This document shows, piece after piece, positions 10,571-21,100 of a stretch of DNA of 64,000 nucleotides. The stretch lies in the NCBI RefSeq assembly GCF_003576645.1, contig NC_044930.1:25957868-26021867 (forward strand), written 5' to 3'. A program made the translations under genes and the position numbers. Below the pieces are notes generated by a model. The model did no database searches. It saw only the letters and a list, made by a program, of their open reading frames with translations, and had not been told where the DNA came from. This DNA is from Ipomoea triloba. Its lineage: Eukaryota > Streptophyta > Magnoliopsida > Solanales > Convolvulaceae. Every line of letters starts with the position of its first letter. The first letter of the stretch is position 1.

Positions 10571-11500
10571 ACAACTCACAATCTCAAGTCTACTCCAATC
10601 TTTGCTTGTTTGATGCAACTTGAAAGCACAAGTGAAGTAACAAAACTAAAGAATATTCGACCCCCAGTTTGAAAATGAAACAATTGACCTTATTAAGCCT
10701 AGGCCATTATAACAAGACCAAAAAGGGAGAAATTTAACAAGCCGAGTACGTGGGCCAAATGATCATTTGTTACAGTATACAAATTGTAAATTTTTAAAAG
10801 ATAAATTGTGAACATTTAGTATGTAAATTGTGTATGATTTCATCTTGCAAGGTAGACCCGGGTTCACAAAATAATTTGCGCCAAATAACAGTTGGTGGGG
10901 AGAAATGGACATAAATACTATGAATATGATAATATGCATTAAATGGTTGTGAACATTTAATAATCTATTGTGCTAGATTTGCTTCCCTCAGTTACAACCT
11001 CAAAGCAAATAATAATGGTTGGAAAATTGACACTTTTTCTCCTTAAGTTATAGTGATATAGCCTATTCTTTCCCTTAATTATTGATGCGTTTAGCCCAAT
11101 CTCTTAATGTCAACGTTCTTTTAACTCAAGTATACTAAATAGACAAGATAATTTTTCTTAATTATCATTTTTGAACCTGCAATAAGGATTTGAAAATGAG
11201 AATTAAGAAAAATTATCTTATTTATTTTACGCGTTTGAGTTAAACGAAGTATGATATTGTCAAACTGCTAAATTAACATATATATATATATATATTAACT
11301 ATTTACCAAACACTATCAATCAATTGTCAACTTTAGTTTATAATCATATATAATCATATATATATATATATATATATATAGGTCTCAATAAGTCTACTTC
11401 ACTCTTTGCTTGTTTGATGCAACTTGAAAGCACAAGTGAAGTTACAAAACTAAGAATATTGTACCCCACTTTGCAAATGAACCTGTTGACTATAAGCCTT
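10571..11500. repeat. Duplicated segment upstream of the molybdate transporter
   Basis: A block of about 110 bp occurs twice in direct orientation, at about 10571-10690 and 11385-11500. The core TTGCTTGTTTGATGCAACTT continues into GAAAGCACAAGTGAAG and ACAAAACT in both. The downstream copy ends less than 200 bp before ATG 11686 and so lies in the probable promoter. The 700 bp between the copies contain a small MULE-type element, an inverted repeat around 11130-11230 (AAGATAATTTTTCTTAATT and its complement) and TA runs. Confidence 0.8.
10755..10889. mobile_element. Short MULE-type MITE with GTGGACC-like end
   Basis: The right end TTCACAAAATAATTTGCG and left end CATTTGTTACAGTAT match the terminal pattern of the 9-bp-TSD family described at 18685-19305. 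The proposed element is 10764-10880. Flanking 9-mers CCAAATGAT and CCAAATAAC agree at 7 of 9 positions, so the copy is old or partial. Confidence 0.5.
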
Positions 11501-11685
11501 GACCATCATATATAATTGCCAATTGAAGATTAGCACCTGGAATATGCCCTTGTTCACATTAAACGGCGCACAATTCTCAGCTAACAATGGCCTCTCATCT
11601 CTCAAAAAGACATTTCATCTCCTAACCATTTTCTTTAATTTAATTATTATTCCCTCTTCTCACATTCCTTTCAAATTCTCTCACT

Positions 11686-13744
11686 ATGCAGTCCACTCCG
11701 CCGCAACTAACCGCCCGTTCACCGCTCGAACCCGGCGGCGGCGTTCGACGCCCCACCGCCGCCGCGCTGGTGCGACGGGTGAGCGGGAATCTCGTGTTCC
11801 GGTCGAAATGGGCGGAGCTGAACGGCGCAATGGGGGATTTGGGAACTTATATTCCGATAGTGTTGGCCTTGACACTGGCCAAGAACCTAGACCTTGGTAC
11901 GACGTTGATTTTCACGGGCGTCTATAATTTTGTCACGGGGGCTGTCTACGGTGTCCCCATGCCCGTTCAGCCCATGAAGTCCATCGCCGCGGCTGCCATC
12001 TCCAGCCCGAGTTTCGACATCCCGGAGGTGATGGCCGCCGGGATTTGTACCGGCGGGATCCTCTTCCTCCTCGGAGTGACTGGGCTGATGCAGCTCGTGT
12101 ACAAGCTCATCCCATTATCTGTGGTCCGAGGGATTCAGCTAGCACAAGGTTTGTCCCCTCTAGTTTAAAGCTTCAATTCCACCGTTAGGATTAATTGAAT
12201 AAACATAAATACAAGAAACTTCACTTTATAGCAGCGAAAGCAGAAACTGTATTGATGTCCTCTTAGTTGTATTCGCTCTCGAACAGTAAGCTTACAAAAT
12301 GAGTTTAAATATAAGAAACTTGACTTTATAGTAGCGGAAGCAAAAGCTCTATATGGATATCCGATCATAGTTGATGTGTTCTTAATTGTATTGCCTCTCG
12401 AACAGTAAGCCTACAAAATGAGCTTAATTACAAGAAACCTTATAGTAGCAAAAGTCGAAATTGTATTAATATCCAACCATAGTTGATGTGTTGTTAGTTG
12501 TATTGCCTCTCAAACAGTAAGCCTATAGAATGATAGTAGCAAAAGTGGGAGCTTAATTAATATCCAACCATAGTTGATGCGTCCTTAGTTGTATTGCCTC
12601 TAGCTTGAACAGTAAGCCACTAAACGAAGTTAGCAGTTTTATCTCATATTTGAGATGGTGTATTGATATTATTATTCTGAGCAATATAAGTACTATATAA
12701 TATTTATCCACTATTTCATCAGGCTTTAATTATTTAATATGCATATAACTTGCACCACATAATTAAGGTTGTAATATATGGCTTGTGGTGATTTAAGTTT
12801 CATTAAGTTTATGTATAACAGGTTTGTCATTTGCCATGACGGCGGTGAAGTACGTAAGAAACGAACAAAATTTTTCCAAGTCAAAATCCACCGGCGACCG
12901 GCCGTGGCTAGGGTTAGACGGTTTGTTGTTAGCCATAATCTGTGCTGGTTTTATCATACTGGTGAATGGTTCCGGCGAGGATCAAGAAAACGAACAAGAA
13001 GAAGAAGAAGAAGAGAGTCCAAGAACTAAGAAAAATGTGACAAAAATCATAGCTTTACTCCCCTCAGCTGTCCTAATCTTCTTGCTCGGTCTTATTCTGG
13101 CGATCATAAGAGACCCCAGCGCGGTAAAAAGGTTCAAATTTGGGCCGTCTTCAATTAAAGTGGTGAAGATTTCTAAGCATTCATGGAAGGAAGGGTTTGT
13201 GAAGGGGACAATTCCTCAGTTGCCGTTATCCATCTTGAACTCTGTCGTCGCCGTTTGCAAGCTCTCCACGGATTTGTTCCCGGAGAAGGAGGTGTCGGCG
13301 ACGTCAGTGTCGGTGACGGTGGGGCTGATGAATTTGGTGGGGTGTTGGTTTGGTGGCATGCCGTGCTGCCACGGCGCCGGAGGGCTGGCCGGGCAGTATA
13401 AGTTCGGCGGGAGGAGCGGCGGCTGCGTGGCGGCGCTGGGCGTGGTGAAGGTGGTTTTGGGGGTGGTTTTGGGGAGCTCAATAGTGAAGATTTTGGTGCA
13501 GTTTCCGGTTGGGGTTTTGGGGGTTTTGCTGTTGTTTGCTGGGATTGAGTTGGGGATGTGTGCTAGGGACATGAGTTCCAAGGAGGAGTCGTTTGTTTTG
13601 TTGGTTTGTACCGCGGTTTCGCTTGTTGGGTCCAGCGCTGCACTAGGGTTCTTGTGCGGGATTGTCGCACATTTGTTGTTGAAATTTCGAAAACTCACAG
13701 GTATTAATCAACGTAAGGTTAGTTGTTCCATACCCATACCATAA
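11686..13744 (+). CDS. MOT1: MOT1-type molybdate transporter
   Basis: Two exons (11686-12148 and 12822-13744; GT-AG intron of 673 bp, joint inside the AQ-G-LSFAM codons) give 461 aa, close to the usual 456-464 aa. It is a multi-pass membrane protein of the SulP-related MOT1 family, which takes up molybdate with high affinity for molybdenum-cofactor enzymes. Visible family marks: NGAMGDLGTYIPIV (46-59), PMPVQPMKSI (91-100), PQLPLSILNSV (286-296) and GGMPCCHGAGGLAGQY (332-347). A run of acidic residues (about 206-219) marks a hydrophilic loop. No STAS domain follows, as expected for MOT1 and unlike sulfate transporters. Some relatives sit in mitochondria, others in the vacuole or plasma membrane; the sequence does not decide. 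MOT1 versus MOT2 subtype is uncertain. Confidence 0.92.
12205..12620. repeat. Minisatellite in the molybdate-transporter intron
   Basis: Four degenerate tandem units of about 94-119 bp share GAACAGTAAGCCTACAAAAT, TATAGTAGCAAAAG and ATCCAACCATAGTTGATG motifs. The GAACAGTAAG landmark falls at about 12281, 12400, 12512 and 12606. They fill most of the intron and do not disturb the splice sites. Confidence 0.75.
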
Positions 13745-14354
13745 GTGGCAAAGTCGAACGGTACGATGTTGATCGTTACAGATTATCCATCTTTACATTG
13801 AACAACGATTTACCTCAACTCGTTGAGTCGAGTGCAACACGAGGGTTAGTTCTAATCTTGTGTAGATGTTAATCAAGGTTAGTTGATCGGCCTAATTGAT
13901 AAGTGACAAAGTTGAATGGTGTTGTTACATGTTTGATACAGATCATCGATCTTGTTTATATATTTTCCTCCTCTTAAATACTGTCTACTGAACTAGTAAG
14001 TTAAGCTTGTTGTGGAGCTTCTTTATGTATTCTTGAGATTATCCATAGGAGTGTGCTTGTGTTAGTTGGGTATTAATGGATAGTTATGAAGTGCATAAAT
14101 TTGGTGGAAACTTTTATAAATCTTGAAGATTGTGTATACATGTTAAATGTTGTTGAATGCTTGGTGTCTCCCTTATCAGTTACCAGTGACTAGATAATAA
14201 AAATTGTGTTCAGTGACTTCAATATGAGGCAAACACATTATTACGTGCAGTATATTATCCAAGTGTTTTTTTTTAATACTATTGACTCTGTTATAATGTA
14301 GTATCGGTTCATAACTACTTTCTCAACCAAATGAAGTACAAAGAACCTATATGA
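13745..14354 (+). other. 3' region of the molybdate transporter, plus a SINE 3' end
   Basis: T-rich probable 3' UTR follows the stop. It contains a partial direct repeat (GTTAATCAAGGTTAGTTGATCG near 13867 resembles the coding end near 13702). At 14265-14344 lies the last 80 bp of a SINE in minus orientation, marked by its A-tail complement and AGTACTATTGACTCTGTTA-type sequence. Confidence 0.5.
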
Positions 14355-14739
14355 TATATTATAGGAAAAAGTGTCAAATAGGCCACTGAACTTATCGCTT
14401 TTGTGCAATTGAGCCATTGAACTTAAAAAGCGTGCAGCTCAACCATCAAACAAGCAAAATTTGTGCAATTGGACCATTTTTACAAAAATTTTATGGTAAA
14501 ATCCAATTATATTACTAACATATATGTATTAAGAGTGGCATTTTCTTCTACCATACTAGTTGGGAGTCAATATTGAAATGTTTTTAACTCAAATTGAATT
14601 AAAAATTTTTGTAAAAATGGTCCAATTGCACAAATTTTATTTGTTAGATGGTTGAATTGCACACTTTTTAAGTTCAATGGCCCAATTGCACAAAAACGAC
14701 AAGTTCAGTGGCTTATTTGACACATTTTTCTATATTATA
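14355..14739. mobile_element. Foldback MULE-type MITE
   Basis: Element 14364-14730 (367 bp) is flanked by a perfect 9-bp duplication TATATTATA. The ends are inverted repeats of over 100 bp beginning GGAAAAAGTGTCAAATAGGC; within them, AATTGNNCCATT and GTGCAATTGGACC motifs are mirrored. Little unique sequence remains between the arms, so the transcript or single strand could fold almost completely. It carries no gene. Confidence 0.8.
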
Positions 14740-15640
14740 TATACTTTGAATGAAACTCGCTTCTAATCAGCTAAAGAGTCATAAAAAGGTAAATTAAACT
14801 ATGACGACTCGAATAAAAAAAAAATAATAATAATAGACAGCTCCTACAGTCCTACCAAAAGTCAAATAAAAATTTAGTCTTGATAGCATGAGTTAATTGA
14901 TTCCGAGATAAATTAACTTGATACAGGTCTGTTCTAGCTTGTTATCCTTTGGAAAAGTATGTAACACTTTCAACCTATAAGTAGGAAGGAGGTGAGGAAC
15001 ATGGGGAATCTTATTCCCTCCTAAACAAGTGTACGTAGGAATATAATGTAGGAGATGTCAAAATGATTCTATAGAATAAAATGATTTGAAATATTGCATT
15101 ACAAATAATTCATTCCTGATCAAGTATTAGTCACTAATTAGTCTTGGAATTCCACTTATTTCTACTGTCAATGAAACAATGATAGAAATAATTCAAGCCT
15201 ACCAACTCAAAACAAATTGTGACCTGCTTTAATATCTATTGTCATGAACTTACTATCAAATGCCAAAATTGATAAGTAGCTTAATTTTATTTCTTTATAT
15301 GTGTACCAATTATAATAATGATACAGTTTGATGGAGGATACAAAGTTGGACCTCCAAGTCTTCGTCTAACAATATATATCCCTTAGAATCAAACTCGCAT
15401 TTAACTATATATGATAATATTTATTGCATGGATCACGATCCAAAAATGACATGTTTCATCACGTAATTTTTTCACGCGACTCACTAGTTACAACATACAT
15501 TTTTATAACTCATATTGTATATTATTCTAAAGTAAAGTAAACATAGGAATTATTTCATTTGATCGAAATAGTAATAATGTTTTTCAAACAGCTACACATA
15601 CATCATAACCATATCATTTCCAATTCAATCATATATTTCT
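14740..15640. other. Gene-free spacer
   Basis: AT-rich sequence lies downstream of the first cysteine-rich peptide gene. The 66-codon plus-strand frame at 15559-15759 lies across the real, minus-strand second exon of that gene and is rejected. Confidence 0.5.
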
Positions 15641-16361
15641 CTAAGCCCTATTACATATGTTTCCACATCTGCCAACACACTTCTCCAACTGTGCACCATC
15701 TGCCAAACAGTTCAAAATTAAATGCCATTAATTCCATTATTGTATCTATCCTAATTTAAAGCTTGTATATATAAATGGGCAACAATACATAAAATTAAAA
15801 TATTTTTATACAGAATTATATCGGTCTTTTTAGACGTGTATGCTTGTTTGACTAAGATTGAATTTATTGCCCATCGATAGGGTGTTAAAGTTAAAGTTTG
15901 CAAGCTAACGCTAACTTATCATATTCAATATGCACCATTGTATATGCATACAAAATGTGATTCTGTATGAACTATATAATACTACTAACACGAATACAAA
16001 AAACACGGATACTGATTAGCATTATAGACTTGAATGGTTTTTGACTCTAAAGTGAGAAAAGAAAAGGATGATGATGATGAGGAAATGATAATATACCATA
16101 GCGAGTTGGGGAGCAAAGCTGCAAATTGCACCCAATTTGGCAATAGTTCTGGTAATCAGCAGCAGTCCTAGGAACACAGCCATTGATGCATCCTATGTAA
16201 CAAGGATACCTGGAAGCTCCAGATTTCCTAGCCAACACAACACACTGGTTGTAACATCCTCCTAGGCACCCATAAACACTGTCTGCTTCTCCACATTGAG
16301 CTCCAGCCAGGGCTACCAACACACCCAACACAACCCAAATTTTCACACTCTTTTTCTCCAT
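15641..16361 (-). CDS. Secreted 12-cysteine thionin-like peptide, copy 1
   Basis: Exon 1 is complement(16097-16361) and exon 2 is complement(15641-15699), only 59 nt. The GT-AG intron is in phase 1 and the product is 107 aa. The N-terminus has a hydrophobic signal peptide (about residues 1-25). The mature part has four cysteine triplets of the form C-x3-C-x3/4-C: CLGGCYNQC, CYIGCINGC, CQIGCNLQLC and, from exon 2, CVGRCGNIC. The exon-2 assignment is supported by the same phase and same final triplet in the paralogue at 21101-22206. Unspliced reading runs into an unrelated His-rich tail. The spacing resembles plant thionin-like/alpha-hairpin defence peptides; activity is unknown. It probably acts in the apoplast or secretory pathway. 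Confidence 0.8.
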
Positions 16362-16921
16362 TATTTCCCACCACCTTTAATTTCTCTGTGTTTTCGATTT
16401 ACCTTCTTTGTTAGTCTTGGTTTTGCATTGATAGGGTGGGTATGTATATGCCCAGAAACCAACTAACTTTGTAAGTAATTTATGGTAGCTATTTATTGTG
16501 CCTTGTCCAGGTTGATAAAAGGTGAAAATATTGTGTGTTGGTCGGACTGTTAGTTTGTTAACCACAAAGTTCTAAGTTTCACTCTCTATAGAGCGTCTTA
16601 TATTATTGACCTTCTTGTTTGAGTCAGTCAGCTATGGATAACCGTGGTCTTTGTGGCTTAGTGTCACAAAGCGAAATTTATCCCATGCATACGGCCTCCA
16701 AATAATGATCGGGAGTTTTTCTTCGTCACCCAAAAAATTATTTTGAACTAGCTAGGGATGGTTGAAATGATGAGGAATATAATTCAATTATAATTGGTGT
16801 ATAAATGATTGCCTAACAACATAGAGTTTCAATTATAGTTACAATAACCAATAACAATAATGCACCTCTAAGTTAATTTTAATTAAATAAGAATTGGTAT
16901 GATTATATTTGTTATATTAAG
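16362..16921. other. Probable promoter of peptide gene copy 1
   Basis: No gene is seen. The sequence immediately upstream of the minus-strand start (16362-16560) is the presumed promoter and leader. I found no distinctive regulatory motif that I would defend. Confidence 0.4.
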
Positions 16922-17696
16922 AAAAAAGAAACATAATTTTTTTTTTTGAAAATAAAGAAGCTAATTCATTAATCATAGGCTGAAACGTTTACAATAAAGA
17001 TCAATGGAATGGTCAAACATTCCTTACAGTTAGACATAGAAACAACTTCCCTAGCAATGCTACAGAAAACTTGATTCGCAGACTGTTTTACAAAATTGAA
17101 GCTGAATTCTTTAGATGAACTTAAAGCTTCTTTAATGATTTGGTCAAACGTACCCAAGACGGACACTGGTTGAATAATCTTGCACACCACCTGAGTATCT
17201 ATTTCCATTCTTGTATCCATTGACAATATCTCCAACAGGTTGAACTGCATCAGAGGAATCTCTTTTTTATTGTCATGTTTGTCATCCAGGATGATATTCA
17301 CATACGTCATGACTAATTTTATCGTTTCACGCTTTATGAAAAAGAACTCGCCAAAGTAAACGAGAGGAAGAAACTCGTCAAAACAACGAGAGGAAAACAC
17401 ATAAATTGCAAACAAAATTAAAACAGTAAATCAAAGCAAATGAAAACAACAATGCGAAAATAAGAGAGAAACGACCGATAGCAATGGAGATGGAGGAAAA
17501 CGGTGAAAACAGAGAAGACAATGAAGGACGGACGCTATCTGCGATGGAGATGACAGCAGGGGAAGATGATGGGACGCCGCATTCGATCCGCTTGCTTCAC
17601 GGAGGCGGCGGCCACGTTGATAACAAGAGAAATTAGAGAAGAGAGATTTAGAGAAACCCTAGGCGGCTGCCTTCCTTAAAAAAGAAACATAATTTT
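16922..17696 (-). mobile_element. Internally deleted LINE (L1-type) insertion
   Basis: The insertion 16941-17677 is flanked by a perfect 19-bp duplication AAAAAAGAAACATAATTTT (16922-16940 and 17678-17696). On the minus strand it ends in a poly-A tail, so it was retrotransposed. The 3' part encodes the end of a plant L1 RNase H domain (FNFVKQSANQVFCSIAREV). The 5' part starts AGGCAGCCGCCTAGGGTTTC and looks like untranslated leader. The endonuclease and reverse transcriptase are missing. The 148-codon frame (16969-17415) is a relic, not a host gene. Confidence 0.75.
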
Positions 17697-18118
17697 GGTC
17701 AATTAATTGTTAAGATTTTAAGAAAAGGGGAGCTCCCCACGGTTCCTCCCACCACTGGTGATGAAACTCGATCTCTAATTCTTCTTTTCAAATTTTACTA
17801 TTGTAACTAACTAATCACAATAATTTGAAATAAAGAAATGACATTTGCTCACTCATCATAATCCTTAAAATAACTAAACACCAAAATAAATTCGTCATTG
17901 AACACTTATAATTGAAGGTTCAAAATAACTCTTTTTTCCTATTTAAAAAAATTAATTCTTGAACATGTGAGAGTGTAACACGTCTAAATGTTGAGAGTTG
18001 ATACAGTCACTTATTCAATCACATGCAGTTGGTTTTGAGCCAATGAGTCATTCAATGCAATCTGGTAGCCGTTAGCAATCAATCATACATTCATACACCA
18101 TTAAATAATGGGATCGGA

Positions 18119-18119
<1 letters not shown>
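17697..18119. other. Gene-free spacer
   Basis: AT-rich sequence with no recognised feature lies between the LINE insertion and the TTA microsatellite. Confidence 0.45.

Positions 18120-18171
<52 letters not shown>
18120..18171. repeat. (ATT)n microsatellite
   Basis: A pure trinucleotide run of about 17 units. Confidence 0.95.
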
Positions 18172-18684
18172 GGTGACGAGAAAACCAACAGTTAAAATTG
18201 TAGTACTAGAAAAAATTGAACTTGTGACTTTATGATACTAAAATCATGCTCCAACCACTCAATCACCCCTATGATTTGATTAATACATCATCTCCGTGAT
18301 TAGATATCAGTTTAGTTTTCACATAATTGGCTGCAGAATTACACAATACATTGAGAAAATTAGATTGTGATTTAGATTCAGTGATGAATTATAAAATAAA
18401 CCTCGATTGACCAAATATATTGAGTGCGCTTTAGATAATTATAATAAAAAAAAAAAAAAAGTAACGATTTTTTCTCTTTGGACCTTTCGATTGTGCCAAA
18501 AAAAGTGTAAGTTTCCACATCACTCCGAATCTGTGAAAGCATAGTGTTGTGTTGTGAACACATGAAAGAAAGGGATAGTAAGTAGTTGCATTGTAGTTAT
18601 TTGAAGAGGAAAAGGATGGTGCAGAAAAGGAAAGAAACCATCCATAATAAATATAATATAATTATTGCTTGCAATTCTAGTTAG

Positions 18685-19305
18685 CAATAATTGGGGTTGT
18701 TATGCCGTGGACCCACCCCGTGGACTTGGGTCTACATTCACATACACTATACTCTACATTCACACTTTGTAAACTTCACATTCACACATTACAGGATTAT
18801 ATGATACTCTACATTCACACTTTGTAAACTTCACATTCACACATTACATGATTATATGTTTAGTAAATATATTATCACTGTTATGCATTCACACATTCAA
18901 AACTCTATATTCACAGGTCCTCTACTCCATATTCACAACTTGAGAACTCCACATTCACACATTACAGGGCTACAAGTTGCTAGAATTTCTTAACTTTATT
19001 ACAGATTCACACATGCATAACTCTACATTCACAATTTCTATACTCCATATTCACAATTTGAAACCTCCACATTCACACATTTCTGGGCAACTCTACATTC
19101 GCACAATCATAAATCTACATTCACGATTTCTATACTCTACATTCACACTTTGAAACCTCTACATTCACACATTTTTAGACTTTATATTTAACAATATGTT
19201 TACTAATTAAAAAAAAAAACAGAAAGACTAAAACGACGTAATTTTAGACCCAGATCCACCTTGCAAGGTGGACCTGGGTCCACAGCATAATTTGCCCAAT
19301 AATTG
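18685..19305. mobile_element. MULE-type MITE with hairpin-forming ends
   Basis: Element 18694-19296 (603 bp) has a perfect 9-bp duplication CAATAATTG (18685-18693 and 19297-19305). The inverted ends align over 21 bp: GGGTTGTTATGCCGTGGACC against GGCAAATTATGCTGTGGACC. Just inside the right end, GGTCCACCTTGCAAGGTGGACC is a near-perfect palindrome. The body is a degenerate tandem array of CTCTACATTCACA and CACACATT motifs. It has no coding capacity. It is the reference copy for a family with members at 10764, 29287, 42049, 50660, 56490, 61649 and 62056. Confidence 0.8.
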
Positions 19306-19514
19306 TTGATATTTCCTAATGTCTCTTTCAACAAGGCAAGGCCCAATGTTCTATCTTGATTTGATATCTAAGAGAGGCCAATGAATAGGAAGGCCCAAGA
19401 TGTCTAAGAAAGGCGATATTATCGAATATTCGCTTCAATATCGTCTAAATGGCGTTTTAGATAGTGATTAGAGTAATGTTACTCTTTTAAGCAGACTTTT
19501 AGTCCCATCATGGT

Positions 19515-20000
19515 ACGAACAAGGCAAATTATGCTATGGACCGGGTTCACCTTGTAAGGTGAACTCATGTCCATGTTCACAATTTAAAAACTCTATGTTC
19601 ATAATTTTAGAACTTTATGTGCACAATTTTAAAACTCAATATACAAAATTACATTACTTAATATTCACAATTTTTGAACTCTATATCACAAATTTTTTAT
19701 ATAGATTCAAAAATTGTATTATACTATTGAATATAGAGTTCTGAAATTGTTAATATAAAGTTCAAATATTGTGAAAATGTGAACAGAGTCCTAAAATTCT
19801 ATACTCAATATACAAAATTACATTACTTAATATTCACAATTTTTGAACTCTATATCACAAATTTTTTATATAGATTCAAAAATTGTATTATACTATTGAA
19901 TATAGAGTTCTGAAATTGTTAATATAAAGTTCAAATATTGTGAAAATGTGAACAGAGTCCTAAAATTCTGAATATAGAGTACTAAATCTGTAATAGACCA
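19515..20000. mobile_element. Related AT-rich element with a 169-bp internal tandem duplication
   Basis: It starts with the family end GGCAAATTATGCTATGGACC near 19524 and the palindrome TTCACCTTGTAAGGTGAA. Inside, 19634-19802 is repeated almost exactly at 19803-19970. A degenerate right end is likely near 19995-20010. I found no target duplication, so the limits are approximate. Confidence 0.6.
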
Positions 20001-20435
20001 GTGCATAGCTTATAAATCAAAGTGACCGAATGGCAAATTTCTAGTCTTTTAACTTTTTACTAGTAAATATTTAAGAGGTTTCAAAGCATTCATTAGGGTC
20101 AAACCTGTATCCAAATATTTAAGAGGTTTCAAATTTACCATCTCAATAGTCAATAGTCAATAGTCATTGTTGGCATCTTTATATTCTTATTAACTTTTTA
20201 CTAGTAAAAAAAAAATTACATGGTAGTTGAGAAAGATATATAACAACTTCACTTCAGCTACTAATTAACCATCTTTCATGGTCAAATGTAAAACCTTACT
20301 TTAAAGAGCACTAAATTGCCTAAAACAAAATATATATTAATTGAGGATTAAGGAGATTTAATCTCAAGATTACTTAAATTGTATTTGATTCTCTCTAGAT
20401 TACAATATAAAATTTTAAAAACAAGCTAACTAACC

Positions 20436-20751
20436 TAGGCATGACCCCAGTTCAGTTCAAATTGAACCACTTGCGGTTGTAATGAACATGAACTTGAACT
20501 GTACTAGCAATTTAAGTTTAGAATCGGAATTCATAAGGTTCCGGTTCAAATTCTTAAAACCATGAATAGGAATCGATCCCACTTTCAAATTGGAAAGAAT
20601 ATTTTTAAAACGAATGTCAAACTAACAGTTTGAATTGCTAGTTCTAAACTAAACCTAAACTGATGATAGTACTCTTTTCAAGCTAAACTTTGAACCTAAA
20701 TGGGCAATTATGAACCAAAATCGAATCTGAACTGAACCATGGTTATGCCTA
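20436..20751. mobile_element. Possible hAT-like MITE
   Basis: Inverted ends TAGGCATGACC with CAGTTCAGTTC, and TAGGCATAACC with GGTTCAGTTC on the other strand, bound a 316-bp AT-rich body rich in GAACTGAA/TTCAAATTG motifs. The flanking 8-mers AACTAACC and AGCTAATC agree at 6 of 8 positions only. No gene is present. Confidence 0.45.
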
Positions 20752-20876
20752 AGCTAATCATGTTATGCCTTAATTATGCATCTGCCCACCTACTTTATAC
20801 AACTAGACCCATAAGTCAAACATTATAAATTCTACGCGTTCTTAAGTCTGAGCACAAATTGTCTAAAAATTAATGA

Positions 20877-21000
20877 TTTATAGAATCCACAATTAAGTAG
20901 TAGCTTGCAAATTAAATAATTTATAGAATCCACAATTAAATAGTAGCTTGCAAATTAAATAATTTATGGAATTCACAATTAAGTAGTAGCTTGCAGCCAA
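20877..21000. repeat. 43-bp tandem repeat upstream of peptide gene copy 2
   Basis: Three units of 43 bp (starting at 20877, 20920 and 20963) share TTTATAGAATCCACAATTAA and GTAGTAGCTTGCAAATTAAA. The array ends about 100 bp before the start codon at 21101, so it is part of the likely promoter. Confidence 0.85.
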
Positions 21001-21100
21001 AGTTGAAACAAATTTTTTTTTACCTATTAAAACGTTGGACATATGATTAATTCATCCATATATCCATGAAATATAATCCCTCCCAAAAATTAGACGAAAA

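Noticed and set aside
11499..11927. 142-codon plus-strand frame overlapping the molybdate transporter start
   Set aside because: It is an overlapping frame over exon 1. The transporter frame has family motifs and correct splicing.
12778..13029. Separate small Arg-rich protein in the transporter region
   Set aside because: It is a shadow frame of exon 2, crossing the splice acceptor.
13173..13698. Pro-rich and other minus-strand frames antisense to the transporter
   Set aside because: They result from GC-rich codon usage on the opposite strand; no domain is present.
16969..17415. 148-codon host gene on the minus strand
   Set aside because: It is within a LINE insertion bounded by a 19-bp duplication and encodes the end of L1 RNase H.
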